Shown here in pieces: positions 28,298-36,314 of a stretch of DNA of 64,000 nt (position 1 is its first letter; each line of letters begins with the position of its first letter). Under the pieces are notes generated by a model. That model searched no databases and was not told the origin of the DNA. It saw only the letters and a list, made by a program, of their open reading frames with translations. The DNA comes from Streptomyces sp. NBC_01268. Its GTDB lineage: Bacteria; Actinomycetota; Actinomycetes; Streptomycetales; Streptomycetaceae. Both the position numbers and the translations under genes were made by a program. The stretch lies in assembly GCF_036240795.1 (NCBI RefSeq), contig NZ_CP108454.1:5888001-5952000 (forward strand), written 5' to 3'.

Positions 28298-28429
28298 ATG
28301 GCCGCTCAGACCGCCCGCCGCGTCCGCCACTCCGCCGCCCGCCCCAGCGACGACGCCCGCAAGAACGCCGCCGCCGCCCTCCAGCGCGCCCTCGACCGCC
28401 GGGACAACGGCGGCGAGACCGGTCACTGA
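28298..28429 (+). CDS. Small Arg/Ala-rich protein, 43 aa
   Basis: The frame starts at ATG 28298 with CAAGGAG ten bases upstream and encodes MAAQTARRVRHSAARPSDDA through ALQRALDRRDNGGETGH. It is basic, lacks signal and membrane segments, and may be helical. I do not recognise a domain. The open frame extends upstream to 28094, but that part lacks a ribosome site, and the 250-base upstream region contains repeated GATCTC/GATCAC words (about 28230-28296), pointing to 5'-UTR. The 168 bases after the gene hold only leuB's promoter region. Confidence 0.6.
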   Translation: MAAQTARRVRHSAARPSDDARKNAAAALQRALDRRDNGGETGH

Positions 28430-28597
28430 CCCGACCGCGTCCACCGGGTGAGACGCCCGCGGTCCGCCGCCCGCCGCATCGGCGGGCCGGCCCGCCCGCG
28501 GGCTCCCTCCCCGGCGCGCCTTCCCCGCCGCCCGGGAGGATCGTCCGCATCCTGGACATGATGTGTCAGACGATGGGACGAAGAGTAGGGTGCCGAC

Positions 28598-29638
28598 ATG
28601 TCTCACAGCATCGATCTCGCAGTCATCCCCGGCGACGGCATCGGCCAGGAGGTCGTGGCCGAGGGCCTCAAGGTCCTCGCGGCCGTCCTTCCCCAGGATG
28701 TGAAGCTGGAGACCAAGGAGTACGACTTCGGCGCCCAGCGCTACCACGCCACCGGTGAGACCCTCACCGACGCCGACCTCGACGCCCTCAAGGGCCACGA
28801 CGCGATCCTGCTCGGCGCGATCGGCGACCCGTCGGTCCCGTCCGGCGTCCTGGAGCGGGGCTTCCTGCTGAAGCTGCGCTTCGCCTTCGACCACCACGTC
28901 AACCTGCGTCCCTCGAAGCTGCTCCCCGGTGTCGCGACCCCGCTCGCCGGCCAGCCCGAGATCGACTTCGTCGTCGTGCGCGAGGGCACCGAGGGCCCGT
29001 ACACGGGCAACGGCGGCACCATCCGCAAGGGCACCCCGCACGAGGTCGCCACCGAGGTCTCCGTCAACACCGCCTACGGTGTCGAGCGCGTGGTCCGGGA
29101 CGCCTTCGCCCGCGCCCAGGCCCGCCCCCGCAAGAAGCTCACGCTGGTCCACAAGAACAACGTGCTGACCTTCGCGGGCCACCTGTGGACGAACATCTTC
29201 ACCAAGGTCGCGGCCGAGTTCCCCGAGGTCACCACCGACTACCTGCACGTCGACGCCGCGACGATCTTCCTCGTCACCGACCCGGCCCGCTTCGACGTCA
29301 TCGTCACCGACAACCTCTTCGGCGACATCATCACCGACCTCGCCGCCGCCGTCTCCGGCGGGATCGGCGTCGCCGCCTCCGGGAACATCAACCCGGGCGG
29401 CGAGTTCCCGTCCATGTTCGAGCCGGTCCACGGCTCCGCACCGGACATCGCGGGCCAGGGCAAGGCCGACCCCACGGCCACCGTGCTCTCCGTCGCGCTG
29501 CTGCTGCGCCACCTCGGCTACGAGGCCGAGGCCGCCCGCATCGAGGAGGCGGTCGCCGCCGACCTCACCGAGCGCGGTGACACGCCCCGTACGACGGCCG
29601 AGATCGGCGACGCGCTCGCGGTACGCGTAGCGAGCTGA
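28598..29638 (+). CDS. leuB: 3-isopropylmalate dehydrogenase
   Basis: The 346-residue enzyme oxidatively decarboxylates 3-isopropylmalate to 2-oxoisocaproate in leucine synthesis, using NAD+ and Mg2+/Mn2+. It belongs to the isocitrate/isopropylmalate dehydrogenase fold: [19 protein letters not shown] at the N-terminus, substrate-binding Arg residues around [28 protein letters not shown], and the metal and NAD region [28 protein letters not shown] box at 28586-28591 lies 6 bases before ATG 28598 with GTGTCA 17 bases further upstream, so this gene may be leaderless, although AGGG could also act as a weak ribosome site. Followed by a strong terminator and then ilvE. Confidence 0.96.
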   Translation: MSHSIDLAVIPGDGIGQEVVAEGLKVLAAVLPQDVKLETKEYDFGAQRYHATGETLTDADLDALKGHDAILLGAIGDPSVPSGVLERGFLLKLRFAFDHHVNLRPSKLLPGVATPLAGQPEIDFVVVREGTEGPYTGNGGTIRKGTPHEVATEVSVNTAYGVERVVRDAFARAQARPRKKLTLVHKNNVLTFAGHLWTNIFTKVAAEFPEVTTDYLHVDAATIFLVTDPARFDVIVTDNLFGDIITDLAAAVSGGIGVAASGNINPGGEFPSMFEPVHGSAPDIAGQGKADPTATVLSVALLLRHLGYEAEAARIEEAVAADLTERGDTPRTTAEIGDALAVRVAS

Positions 29639-29660
29639 CCCGCCGCTGACCGTTCCACCC

Positions 29661-29694
29661 CAGCCGCCGGGTCGCACTCCGCACCCGGCGGCTG
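29661..29694 (+). terminator. Terminator after leuB
   Basis: CAGCCGCCGGGT (29661-29672) pairs perfectly with ACCCGGCGGCTG (29683-29694) across a 10-base loop. It isolates leuB from ilvE. Confidence 0.8.
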
Positions 29695-29756
29695 TACCTA
29701 TGCGGTCGCAGGGTGCCACCATCGAACCCTGGACCGCATCACACCGTTTTCGTGCA

Positions 29757-29792
29757 GCGGCCCCCACGAGCGATAATCGAACGTGGGGCCGC
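29757..29792 (+). promoter_or_regulatory. ilvE promoter inside an inverted repeat
   Basis: GCGGCCCCCACG (29757-29768) and CGTGGGGCCGC (29782-29792) form an 11-bp stem with one bulged C. The loop contains GATAAT (29772-29777), one base from the TATAAT consensus. The start would be 5'-UTR of roughly 100 bases ahead of ATG 29882. This could be an operator over the core promoter. Confidence 0.5.
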
Positions 29793-29881
29793 GGCATGCG
29801 GGAAAGCTCGGACGTCCTAGCAGTACTGCGGAGCGGCGTGAGCGCGGTCCGACACACACAACCGGTGAAGGACAAGCACTC

Positions 29882-30973
29882 ATGACGACGCCCACCATCG
29901 AGCTCAAGCCCTCCTCCAGCCCGCTGTCCGACGCGGAGCGCGAGGCGATCCTGGCCAACCCGGGATTCGGCCGCCACTTCACCGACCACATGGTCACCAT
30001 CCGCTGGACGGAGGGGCGGGGCTGGCACGACGGGCAGCTGGTGCCCTACGGCCCGCTCTCCCTCGACCCGGCGACGAGCGTCCTCCACTACGCCCAGGAG
30101 ATCTTCGAGGGCCTGAAGGCCTACCGCCGTCCCGACGGTTCGGTCGCCACCTTCCGCCCCGACGCCAACGGCCGCCGCTTCCAGTTCTCCGCGCACCGCC
30201 TCGGCATGCCGGAGCTCCCGGTCGAGACCTTCATCGAGGCCTGTGACGCCCTGGTCCGCCAGGACGCGGCGTGGGTGCCGGCGCACGGGGGCGAGGAGTC
30301 CCTCTACCTGCGTCCGTTCATGATCGCCACGGAGGTCGGCCTCGGCGTCCGGCCGGCCAACGAGTACCTCTTCGTCGTCATCGCCTCCCCGGCGGGCGCC
30401 TACTTCCCGGACGGCGTCAAGCCGGTCGCGATCTGGGCCTCCGAGGACCGCGTCCGCGCCGTCCCCGGCGGCGTCGGCGACGCCAAGACCGGCGGCAACT
30501 ACGCCGCCTCCCTGCTCGCCCAGGCCGAGGCCGCCGAGAAGGGCTGCATCCAGGTCGCCTACCTCGACGCCGTCGAGCACAAGTGGGTCGAGGAACTGGG
30601 CGGCATGAACCTGTACTTCGTGTACGGGAACAAGATCGTCACCCCGACCCTCACCGGCTCGCTGCTCGCGGGCATCACCCGCGACTCGCTGCTCCAGGTC
30701 GCCCGCGACCTGGGCTACGAGTCGGAGGAGGCCCGCGTCTCCATCGACCAGTGGCAGGCGGACGCCGCGGACGGCAGCCTCACCGAGGTCTTCGCCTGCG
30801 GCACCGCCGCCGTCATCACCCCCGTCGGCACGGTCAAGTCCGCCCGCGGCGAGTGGCACCACTCGGGCGGCGAGCCCGGCGAGGTCACCATGAAGCTGCG
30901 CGAGGCCCTGCTCGCGATCCAGACCGGCAAGGCCGAGGACACCCACGGCTGGGTCCACGAGCTGGGCAAGTAG
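29882..30973 (+). CDS. ilvE: Branched-chain amino-acid aminotransferase
   Basis: The 363-residue fold-type IV PLP enzyme performs the last step of Val, Leu and Ile synthesis and the first of their breakdown. It is of the longer BCAT group: [32 protein letters not shown], and the PLP Lys in [18 protein letters not shown] (about residue 202), with the late [26 protein letters not shown] (shown here as family landmarks [11 protein letters not shown]). ATG 29882 is chosen since GAAGGA lies about 10 bases upstream; the frame is open earlier without similarity. It stands alone between its promoter and the convergent permease. Confidence 0.96.
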   Translation: MTTPTIELKPSSSPLSDAEREAILANPGFGRHFTDHMVTIRWTEGRGWHDGQLVPYGPLSLDPATSVLHYAQEIFEGLKAYRRPDGSVATFRPDANGRRFQFSAHRLGMPELPVETFIEACDALVRQDAAWVPAHGGEESLYLRPFMIATEVGLGVRPANEYLFVVIASPAGAYFPDGVKPVAIWASEDRVRAVPGGVGDAKTGGNYAASLLAQAEAAEKGCIQVAYLDAVEHKWVEELGGMNLYFVYGNKIVTPTLTGSLLAGITRDSLLQVARDLGYESEEARVSIDQWQADAADGSLTEVFACGTAAVITPVGTVKSARGEWHHSGGEPGEVTMKLREALLAIQTGKAEDTHGWVHELGK

Positions 30974-30990
30974 GCGGCGGGGAAGACCGG

Positions 30991-32424
30991 CTAGGACTCC
31001 GAGTCCACCAGGACGCCCGGGACGGTCTCCGTCCCGGGCGTCCGCCGTGCCGGGGACGGCGTCAGCACCGCGTACAACGCGCCGCCGACGATCCCCGAGA
31101 AGACGAAGCTGCAGTCGATCCCGCCGGTCAGCGCGAGCAGCGGGCCCTCGTAGAGCGGCGTGGACACCGCCGCCAGGCCGACCGCCGCGCCGATCGCCCA
31201 GGAGGCGGTGGCGCGCGGGTGCCAGCCGGCCGCGTACCAGTAGACGCCGCCGCGCGAGCGCCGGTTGTAGACCTGGAGCGCCTCCGCGTCGTACCGGCCC
31301 CCGCAGCGCACGTGCCCGATCAGGGTGATCACCGCCCAGGGCGTGCCGATCGCGGTGAGCAGCAGCACGAACGAGGTCATCGCGGTCTGCGCGTCCGAGG
31401 CGAAGTGGCCGAGGAAGACGAAGGCGGTGGCCACCGCCGCCACGACCAGCGTGGCCCGGGCCCGGGTCGCCCTCGGCAGGATCGCGTCGAGGTCCAGGCC
31501 CATCGAGTAGAGCATGAGACCGGCGTTGCCGACCGAGCCGGCGGTCGCCGCGATCAGCAGCGGGACCAGGTACCAGACAGGCGAGGCCGCGACCAGCGGC
31601 CCGGCGTACTCCACGCCGCCGCGGGCCGCCAGCGCCGTGTACGTGCCGAAGAGCTGAGGGATCAGCAGGCCGACGACGAGGCCCAGGCAGGTGGCGCGCC
31701 AGACCTTCTTCGGGCTGTGCTTCGCGGGCGAGATGTAGCGGGTGTAGTCGCCGAGCAGGGTGATGAACGCGACCGGCCCGCTGAGCCCGGCCGCGACCGC
31801 GGCGAGCAGCCAGGTCGGCCAGAACGAGCCCAGCAGATACGGGGTCTCCGGCACCGCGGCGGTGGTGAAGTCACCGGCGTACGCGACGAGTCCGAGCCCG
31901 AGCAGCAGGGTCATGCCGATGGCGAGGGCCTGGCTCAGCTTCAGCAGCAGGCGGTAGCCGTAGACCGCGCCGACCACGGTGAGCGCGGCGAGCAGGGCGT
32001 ACACGAGGGTGTGCGCCAGACCGCCGGTCGGCAGGCCGACCAGGCGCTCCAGGGTGCCCACCATCACGTCGCCGCCGATCCACAGGGTCAGCGCCGTGTA
32101 GCCGAGCGACAGCAGCAGGCCCACCACCGAGCCGACGAGCCGGCCGCGGACGCCGAAGAAGGCGCCGGAGGAGGTGGAGAGGTTGGTGGCGGTGCGCAGC
32201 GAGATCAGCGCGAGCGGGGCGGTGACGGCCACGCCGACGAGCGTGCCGGTGACGACCGAGGTGACCGAGGCCCACAGGCCGAGCCCGAAGGACACCGGCA
32301 GCCAGCCGAAGACGATCACGCCGAGGCAGAGGTTGGAGCCGAGCAGGATCGAGACGAGGTCGCGCGGACCGCTGGTGCGTTCCGCTTCGGGGATGGTGTC
32401 GACTCCGCGCTGTTCTATCGCCAT
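30991..32424 (-). CDS. NCS1-family permease (cytosine/purine/allantoin type)
   Basis: The 477-residue protein has about 12 membrane helices and belongs to the nucleobase:cation symporter-1 family, which imports cytosine, purines, hydantoins or allantoin. Family segments include SILLGSNLCLGVIVFGWLP (first helix), GRLVGSVVGLLLSLGY, GPVAFITLLGDYTRYISP with the Thr-Arg-Tyr pair of the family, and GNAGLMLYSMGLDLDAIL. It is divergent from the urease-like operon, 151 bases between starts, and both promoters are covered by the same duplicated 17-bp palindrome. That suggests it brings in a nitrogen compound handled by the neighbouring enzymes. The exact substrate is not visible in the sequence. Confidence 0.88.
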   Translation of the reverse strand: MAIEQRGVDTIPEAERTSGPRDLVSILLGSNLCLGVIVFGWLPVSFGLGLWASVTSVVTGTLVGVAVTAPLALISLRTATNLSTSSGAFFGVRGRLVGSVVGLLLSLGYTALTLWIGGDVMVGTLERLVGLPTGGLAHTLVYALLAALTVVGAVYGYRLLLKLSQALAIGMTLLLGLGLVAYAGDFTTAAVPETPYLLGSFWPTWLLAAVAAGLSGPVAFITLLGDYTRYISPAKHSPKKVWRATCLGLVVGLLIPQLFGTYTALAARGGVEYAGPLVAASPVWYLVPLLIAATAGSVGNAGLMLYSMGLDLDAILPRATRARATLVVAAVATAFVFLGHFASDAQTAMTSFVLLLTAIGTPWAVITLIGHVRCGGRYDAEALQVYNRRSRGGVYWYAAGWHPRATASWAIGAAVGLAAVSTPLYEGPLLALTGGIDCSFVFSGIVGGALYAVLTPSPARRTPGTETVPGVLVDSES

Positions 32425-32471
32425 GGGGTCTCCTGGGGGAGGGGCGGGGCAGGGGGGGCGTGGGGGGTGAA

Positions 32472-32557
32472 TTTAGAGCGACGCTCAATGTGACCCACGT
32501 GAACTACGGACGTCAATGTTTGGAACCTGTGGTTCCAGCATTTAGAGTGTCGCTCAA
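32472..32557. promoter_or_regulatory. Twin 17-bp operators between permease and urease-like operon
   Basis: TTTAGAGCGACGCTCAA (32472-32488) and TTTAGAGTGTCGCTCAA (32541-32557) match at 15 of 17 bases, each with a GAGCG/CGCTC-type palindromic core. Between them lies a perfect inverted repeat TGGAACC-TGT-GGTTCCA (32521-32537). The second copy lies 18 bases before GTG 32576, close to the AGGAGG ribosome site (32560-32565). The TetR gene at 36315 is a candidate binder. Confidence 0.7.
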
Positions 32558-32575
32558 ACAGGAGGTGTTTGGCAC

Positions 32576-33376
32576 GTGCGACTGACCCCCACGGAACGCG
32601 ACCGGCTGCTGCTCTTCGGTGCCGCCGAGCTCGCCCGCGCCCGCCGGGCGCGGGGTCTGCGGCTCAATGTCCCCGAGGCGACCGCGCTCATCGCGGACAC
32701 CGTCTGCGAGGCGGCCCGCGACGGCAAGCGACTCGCCGAGGCGATCGAGGCGGCCCGATGCGTCCTCGGCCCCGAGGACGTCCTGCCGGGCGTCGCGGAC
32801 GTCGTCACGGAGGTCCACGTCGAGGCCGTCTTCGACGACGGTTCACGGCTCGCGGTGGTCTCCGCGCCCATCGGCGGCGGCTCCCTCGGGGAGCGGGCGC
32901 CGGGCGCGCTGCTGCCGGGGCCCGAGCACGCCGACCGCGAGCCCGACCTGCTGCTCCGGGTCCGCAACACGGCGGCGGTGCCGGTCAGCGTGACCTCGCA
33001 CTTCCATTTCTTCGAGGCGAATCCGCGTCTCGCGTTCGACCGTGCGGCGGCGTACGGGATGCGGCTGGCGATTCCGGCGGGTGCGTCGTTCCGTTTCGAC
33101 CCGGGTGGCGAGGCCGAGGTGGGTCTGGTCCCGATCGGGGGTGCGCGGGTGGCGATCGGTTTCGCGGGTCTGGTCGACGGTCCGCTCGACGCCCCGGGGG
33201 CGAAGGAGGAGGCCCTGCGCAGGGCCGCGGCCTGCGGCTACCTGGGCGCCGGACCCGGTGCGCCGGGCACGCCGGACGGCCCCGGCACGTCCGCCGCCCC
33301 GGGCGCGCCTGGTGCGTCCGGCACGTCCGCCGACCCCGGCACGCCCGGTGACGCGTCCACCGAGGAGGAGAGCTGA
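32576..33376 (+). CDS. ureAB: Fused urease gamma-beta subunit (UreAB-like)
   Basis: The 266-residue protein joins a urease gamma-type domain (residues 1-100, RLTPTERDRLLLFGAAELAR) to a beta-type domain (about 105-225, with VRNTAAVPVSVTSHFHFFEANPRLAFDR and MRLAIPAGASFRFDPG). Gamma-beta fusions occur in some bacterial ureases such as Helicobacter. A low-complexity tail of about 40 residues rich in Gly, Ala, Pro, Ser and Thr follows, which is absent from standard subunits. The GTG start lies 10 bases after AGGAGG. The stop overlaps ureC (TGATG, 33374-33378). The pair should form the structural frame of a urease-like enzyme; whether urea is the substrate is uncertain. Confidence 0.9.
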   Translation: MRLTPTERDRLLLFGAAELARARRARGLRLNVPEATALIADTVCEAARDGKRLAEAIEAARCVLGPEDVLPGVADVVTEVHVEAVFDDGSRLAVVSAPIGGGSLGERAPGALLPGPEHADREPDLLLRVRNTAAVPVSVTSHFHFFEANPRLAFDRAAAYGMRLAIPAGASFRFDPGGEAEVGLVPIGGARVAIGFAGLVDGPLDAPGAKEEALRRAAACGYLGAGPGAPGTPDGPGTSAAPGAPGASGTSADPGTPGDASTEEES

Positions 33377-35058
33377 TGGATCCCTACGAGTACGCCTCCG
33401 TGCACGGACCCCGTGCCGGCGACCGGGTCGTCCTGGGCGACTCCGGCCTCGTCGTCCGGGTCGAGTCCGACTCCCAGAGGCCCGGCGACGAGTTCCTGGC
33501 CGGCTTCGGCAAGACCGCCCGCGACGGACTCCTCCTGAAGGCCGCCGCGGTCCGCGAGACCTGCGACGTCGTCATCAGCAACGTGCTGGTGATCGACGCC
33601 GTCCTGGGCATCCGCAAGGTGTCCATCGGCATCCGCGAGGGACGCATCCACGCGATCGGCCGGGCCGGCAACCCCGACACCCTCGACGGCGTCGACGTCG
33701 TCGTCGGCACCGGCACCTCGATCGTCTCCGGCGAGGGCCTGATCGCCACCGCCGGTGCCGTGGACACCCATGTGCACCTGCTGTCGCCGCGGATCATGGA
33801 GGCCTCGCTCGCCAGCGGCGTCACCACCATCATCGGCCAGGAGTTCGGCCCCGTCTGGGGCGTGGGCGTCAACTCCCCCTGGGCGCTGCGGCACGCCTTC
33901 AGCGCCTTCGACGCCTGGCCGGTCAACATCGGCTTCCTCGCGCGGGGTTCGTCCTCGGACCCGGCCCCGCTGGTGGAGGCCCTTGCCGAGGGCGGCGCGT
34001 CCGGTTTCAAGGTGCACGAGGACATGGGCGCCCACACCCGGGCCCTGGACACCGCCCTGCGGGTCGCCGAGGAACACGACGTGCAGGTCGCGCTCCACAG
34101 TGACGGGTTGAACGAGTGCCTGTCGGTCGAGGACACCCTGAGCGTCCTGGAGGGGCGCACGATCCACGCCTTCCACATCGAGGGCTGCGGCGGCGGACAC
34201 GTACCGAACGTCCTGAAGATGGCGGGCGTGCCGAACGTCATCGGCTCCTCCACCAACCCCACGCTCCCCTTCGGACGCGACGCGGTCGCCGAGCACTACG
34301 GCATGATCGTCTCCGTCCACGACCTGAAGACCGACCTGCCCGGCGACGCCGCCATGGCACGCGACCGGATCAGGGCCGGGACGATGGGCGCGGAGGACGT
34401 CCTGCACGACCTCGGCGCCATCGGCATCACCTCCTCCGACGCCCAGGGCATGGGCCGCGCCGGCGAGACCGTCCGACGCACCTTCGCCATGGCCGGCAAG
34501 ATGAAGGCCGAGCTCGGCCCCCTCGAAGGCGACGGCGCGCACGACGACAACGCGCGCGTGCTCCGCTACATGGCCAAGCTGACCATCAACCCGGCGATCG
34601 CCCACGGCCTCTCCCACGAGATCGGCTCCATCGAGGTCGGCAAGATGGCCGACCTCGTGCTGTGGCGGCCCGAGTACTTCGGCGCCAAGCCCCAGATGGT
34701 GCTCAAGTCCGGCTTCCCCGCGTGGGGCGTCACCGGCGACCCGAACGCCGCCACCGACACCTGCCAGCCGCTCGTCCTCGGCCCGCTGTTCGGCGCCCAC
34801 GGAGCGACCCCGGCCGACATCTCGGTCGCCTTCGTCGCCCAGGCCGCCGTCGACCTCGGCTCCGACCGGATGCCGACCCGCCGCCGCCGCGTCCCCGTGC
34901 GCGGCACGCGCGGCATCGGCCCGGGGAACCTGCTGCTCAACTCCCGGATCGGCGACGTCCAGGTCGACGGCCACAGCGGCCTCGTCTCGCTGGACGGCTC
35001 CCCGATCCGCTCCGAGGCGGCCGAGTCCGTCTCCCTCAACCGCCTCTACTTCCTCTGA
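33376..35058 (+). CDS. ureC: Urease alpha-like subunit with altered flap
   Basis: The 560-residue protein aligns along its length with urease catalytic subunit UreC. Nickel ligands are kept: HVH in AVDTHVHLLSPR, the carbamylated Lys in FKVHEDMGAH (residue 212) with its following His, LHSD, FHIEGCGGGH, and Asp in ITSSDAQGMGR. The mobile flap differs: the usual VCHHLD is SVHDLK, so the flap Cys is Val314, the first His is kept (His315) and the next His is Asp316. The stretch after the HVH motif, GQEFGPVWGVGVN, also differs from the common GGTGPAAGT, and the Ala after the Asp ligand is Gly. No ureD, E, F or G genes are nearby. It may hydrolyse a substituted urea, or use maturation genes elsewhere. 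Confidence 0.9.
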   Translation: MDPYEYASVHGPRAGDRVVLGDSGLVVRVESDSQRPGDEFLAGFGKTARDGLLLKAAAVRETCDVVISNVLVIDAVLGIRKVSIGIREGRIHAIGRAGNPDTLDGVDVVVGTGTSIVSGEGLIATAGAVDTHVHLLSPRIMEASLASGVTTIIGQEFGPVWGVGVNSPWALRHAFSAFDAWPVNIGFLARGSSSDPAPLVEALAEGGASGFKVHEDMGAHTRALDTALRVAEEHDVQVALHSDGLNECLSVEDTLSVLEGRTIHAFHIEGCGGGHVPNVLKMAGVPNVIGSSTNPTLPFGRDAVAEHYGMIVSVHDLKTDLPGDAAMARDRIRAGTMGAEDVLHDLGAIGITSSDAQGMGRAGETVRRTFAMAGKMKAELGPLEGDGAHDDNARVLRYMAKLTINPAIAHGLSHEIGSIEVGKMADLVLWRPEYFGAKPQMVLKSGFPAWGVTGDPNAATDTCQPLVLGPLFGAHGATPADISVAFVAQAAVDLGSDRMPTRRRRVPVRGTRGIGPGNLLLNSRIGDVQVDGHSGLVSLDGSPIRSEAAESVSLNRLYFL

Positions 35059-35077
35059 CCCGCTAGGACCGCAGCCC

Positions 35078-36094
35078 ATGACGTACCGCATGCCCGCCGA
35101 GTGGACCCGCCACGAGCGCACCTGGATGGCCTGGCCCAGCCCCAACCCGACCTTCACCGACGCCGAGGAGCTCGCCGAGGCGCGGACCGCCTGGGCCTCC
35201 GTGGCCCGCGCCGTGCGCCGCTTCGAGCCGGTCACCGTGGTGGTCGGCCGAGGCGACGCCGACTCCGCCCGCGCCCTCCTCGGCGCGGACGTCGACCTCG
35301 TCGAGCGCGAGCTGGACGACGCCTGGATGCGCGACATCGGTCCGACCTTCGTCACCGACGGCACCCGCCTGGCCGCGGTCGACTGGGTGTTCAACGGCTG
35401 GGGCGGCCAGGACTGGGCGCGCTGGGAGCACGACTCCAAGATCGCCCGCCATGTCGCCGACGCGGCCGGCGTCCCGGTCCTGTCCTCCCCGCTCGTCAAC
35501 GAGGGCGGCGCGATCCACGTCGACGGCGAGGGCACGGTCCTCCTCACCGACACCGTCCAGCTCGGCCCGGGCCGCAACCCCCAGTGGACCCGCCTCCAGG
35601 TCGAGGAGGAGATCCACGCGAAGCTGGGCACCACCAAGGCGATCTGGCTCCCGCACGGCCTGGCCGGCGACTACGGCCTGTACGGCACCCAGGGCCACGT
35701 CGACATCGTCGCCGCGTTCGCCCGCCCCGGCACCGTCCTGGTCCACAGCCAGCAGGACCCGGCCCACCCGGACCACGGGCGCTCCCGGCTCTACGTCGAC
35801 CTCCTGCGCGGCCAGACCGACGCCCAGGGCCGCCCCCTGGAGGTCATCGAGGTCCCGGCCCCGACCGTCCTGAAGGACGAGGAGGGCGACTGGGTCGACT
35901 ACTCGTACATCAACCACTACCTGTGCAACGACGGCGTGGTCCTCTGCGCCTTCGACGACCCGCACGACGAGGTCGCGGCGGAGATCTTCCGCGGTCTCTT
36001 CCCGGAGCGGGAGGTCGTGCTGGTGGACGCGCGCACGATCTTCGCGGGTGGTGGGGGCATCCACTGCATCACGCAGCAGCAGCCGGCGGTCTGA
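35078..36094 (+). CDS. aguA: Agmatine deiminase
   Basis: This 338-residue enzyme of the guanidino-modifying (pentein) superfamily converts agmatine to N-carbamoylputrescine and ammonia. It has the five-blade pattern with RELDDAWMRDIGPTFVTDG (about residues 75-93), LVNEGGAIHVDGEG, the catalytic His in YGLYGTQGHVDIVAAF, and the catalytic Cys in GGGGIHCITQQQP (about residue 330). Length is normal for bacterial AguA. It starts 19 bases after ureC and is surely co-transcribed. No N-carbamoylputrescine amidase (AguB, nitrilase family), the usual partner, is in the window. A related peptidylarginine-type role is unlikely. Confidence 0.93.
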   Translation: MTYRMPAEWTRHERTWMAWPSPNPTFTDAEELAEARTAWASVARAVRRFEPVTVVVGRGDADSARALLGADVDLVERELDDAWMRDIGPTFVTDGTRLAAVDWVFNGWGGQDWARWEHDSKIARHVADAAGVPVLSSPLVNEGGAIHVDGEGTVLLTDTVQLGPGRNPQWTRLQVEEEIHAKLGTTKAIWLPHGLAGDYGLYGTQGHVDIVAAFARPGTVLVHSQQDPAHPDHGRSRLYVDLLRGQTDAQGRPLEVIEVPAPTVLKDEEGDWVDYSYINHYLCNDGVVLCAFDDPHDEVAAEIFRGLFPEREVVLVDARTIFAGGGGIHCITQQQPAV

Positions 36095-36101
36095 GCGGTC
36101 C

Positions 36102-36154
36102 GGCGCCCGGCCCGCCCCCGCGGAAAACGGGTGGTGCGGGCCCGGTCGGGCGCC
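36102..36154 (+). terminator. Compound hairpin after agmatine deiminase
   Basis: GGCGCCCG (36102-36109) pairs with CGGGCGCC (36147-36154), and an inner GCCCGC (36110-36115) pairs with GCGGGC (36136-36141). It separates the urease-like operon from the tRNA. Confidence 0.6.
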
Positions 36155-36171
36155 CTAGGATGATCGTCAAG

Positions 36172-36247
36172 GGCGGGGTCGTAGCACAGAGGTAATGCGC
36201 CGCGATGGCATCTCGGAGGACGCCGGTTCGAATCCGGTCGCCCCGCC
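36172..36247 (+). tRNA. Atypical tRNA, anticodon GGC (Ala-like)
   Basis: The D loop (AGAGGTA), anticodon loop ATGGCAT with T33 and anticodon GGC at 36207-36209, the variable loop AGGAC, and a standard T loop TTCGAAT (36228-36234) with its 5-bp stem are all present. The acceptor is odd. If T8-A9 are bases 36182-36183, the 5' strand GGCGGGGTCG (36172-36181) pairs with CGCCCCGCC (36239-36247) as nine pairs interrupted by one bulged T (36179). The anticodon stem has a C-T mismatch at 36203/36213. CCA is not encoded (CCC follows). The anticodon loop equals that of alanine tRNA-GGC, but the acceptor is not of that type, so charging is uncertain. Confidence 0.7.
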
Positions 36248-36314
36248 CCCTTCTCTCCCCGGCCGGTCCGCCTTCGGGCACGGACCCCTCGGCCGGATCA
36301 TGTAGAACGTACGA

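Noticed and set aside
32576..35058. Calling the operon an ordinary urease
   Set aside because: Changed flap residues, missing maturation genes and fusion with agmatine deiminase context make plain urease function uncertain, although homology is clear.
36102..36154. Hairpin considered as a riboswitch or tRNA processing element
   Set aside because: It is a simple GC-rich terminator-like stem without conserved loop motifs.
36172..36247. Possible integration (att) site at the tRNA
   Set aside because: No integrase, no flanking direct repeat of the tRNA 3' end, and neighbouring genes look like core genes.
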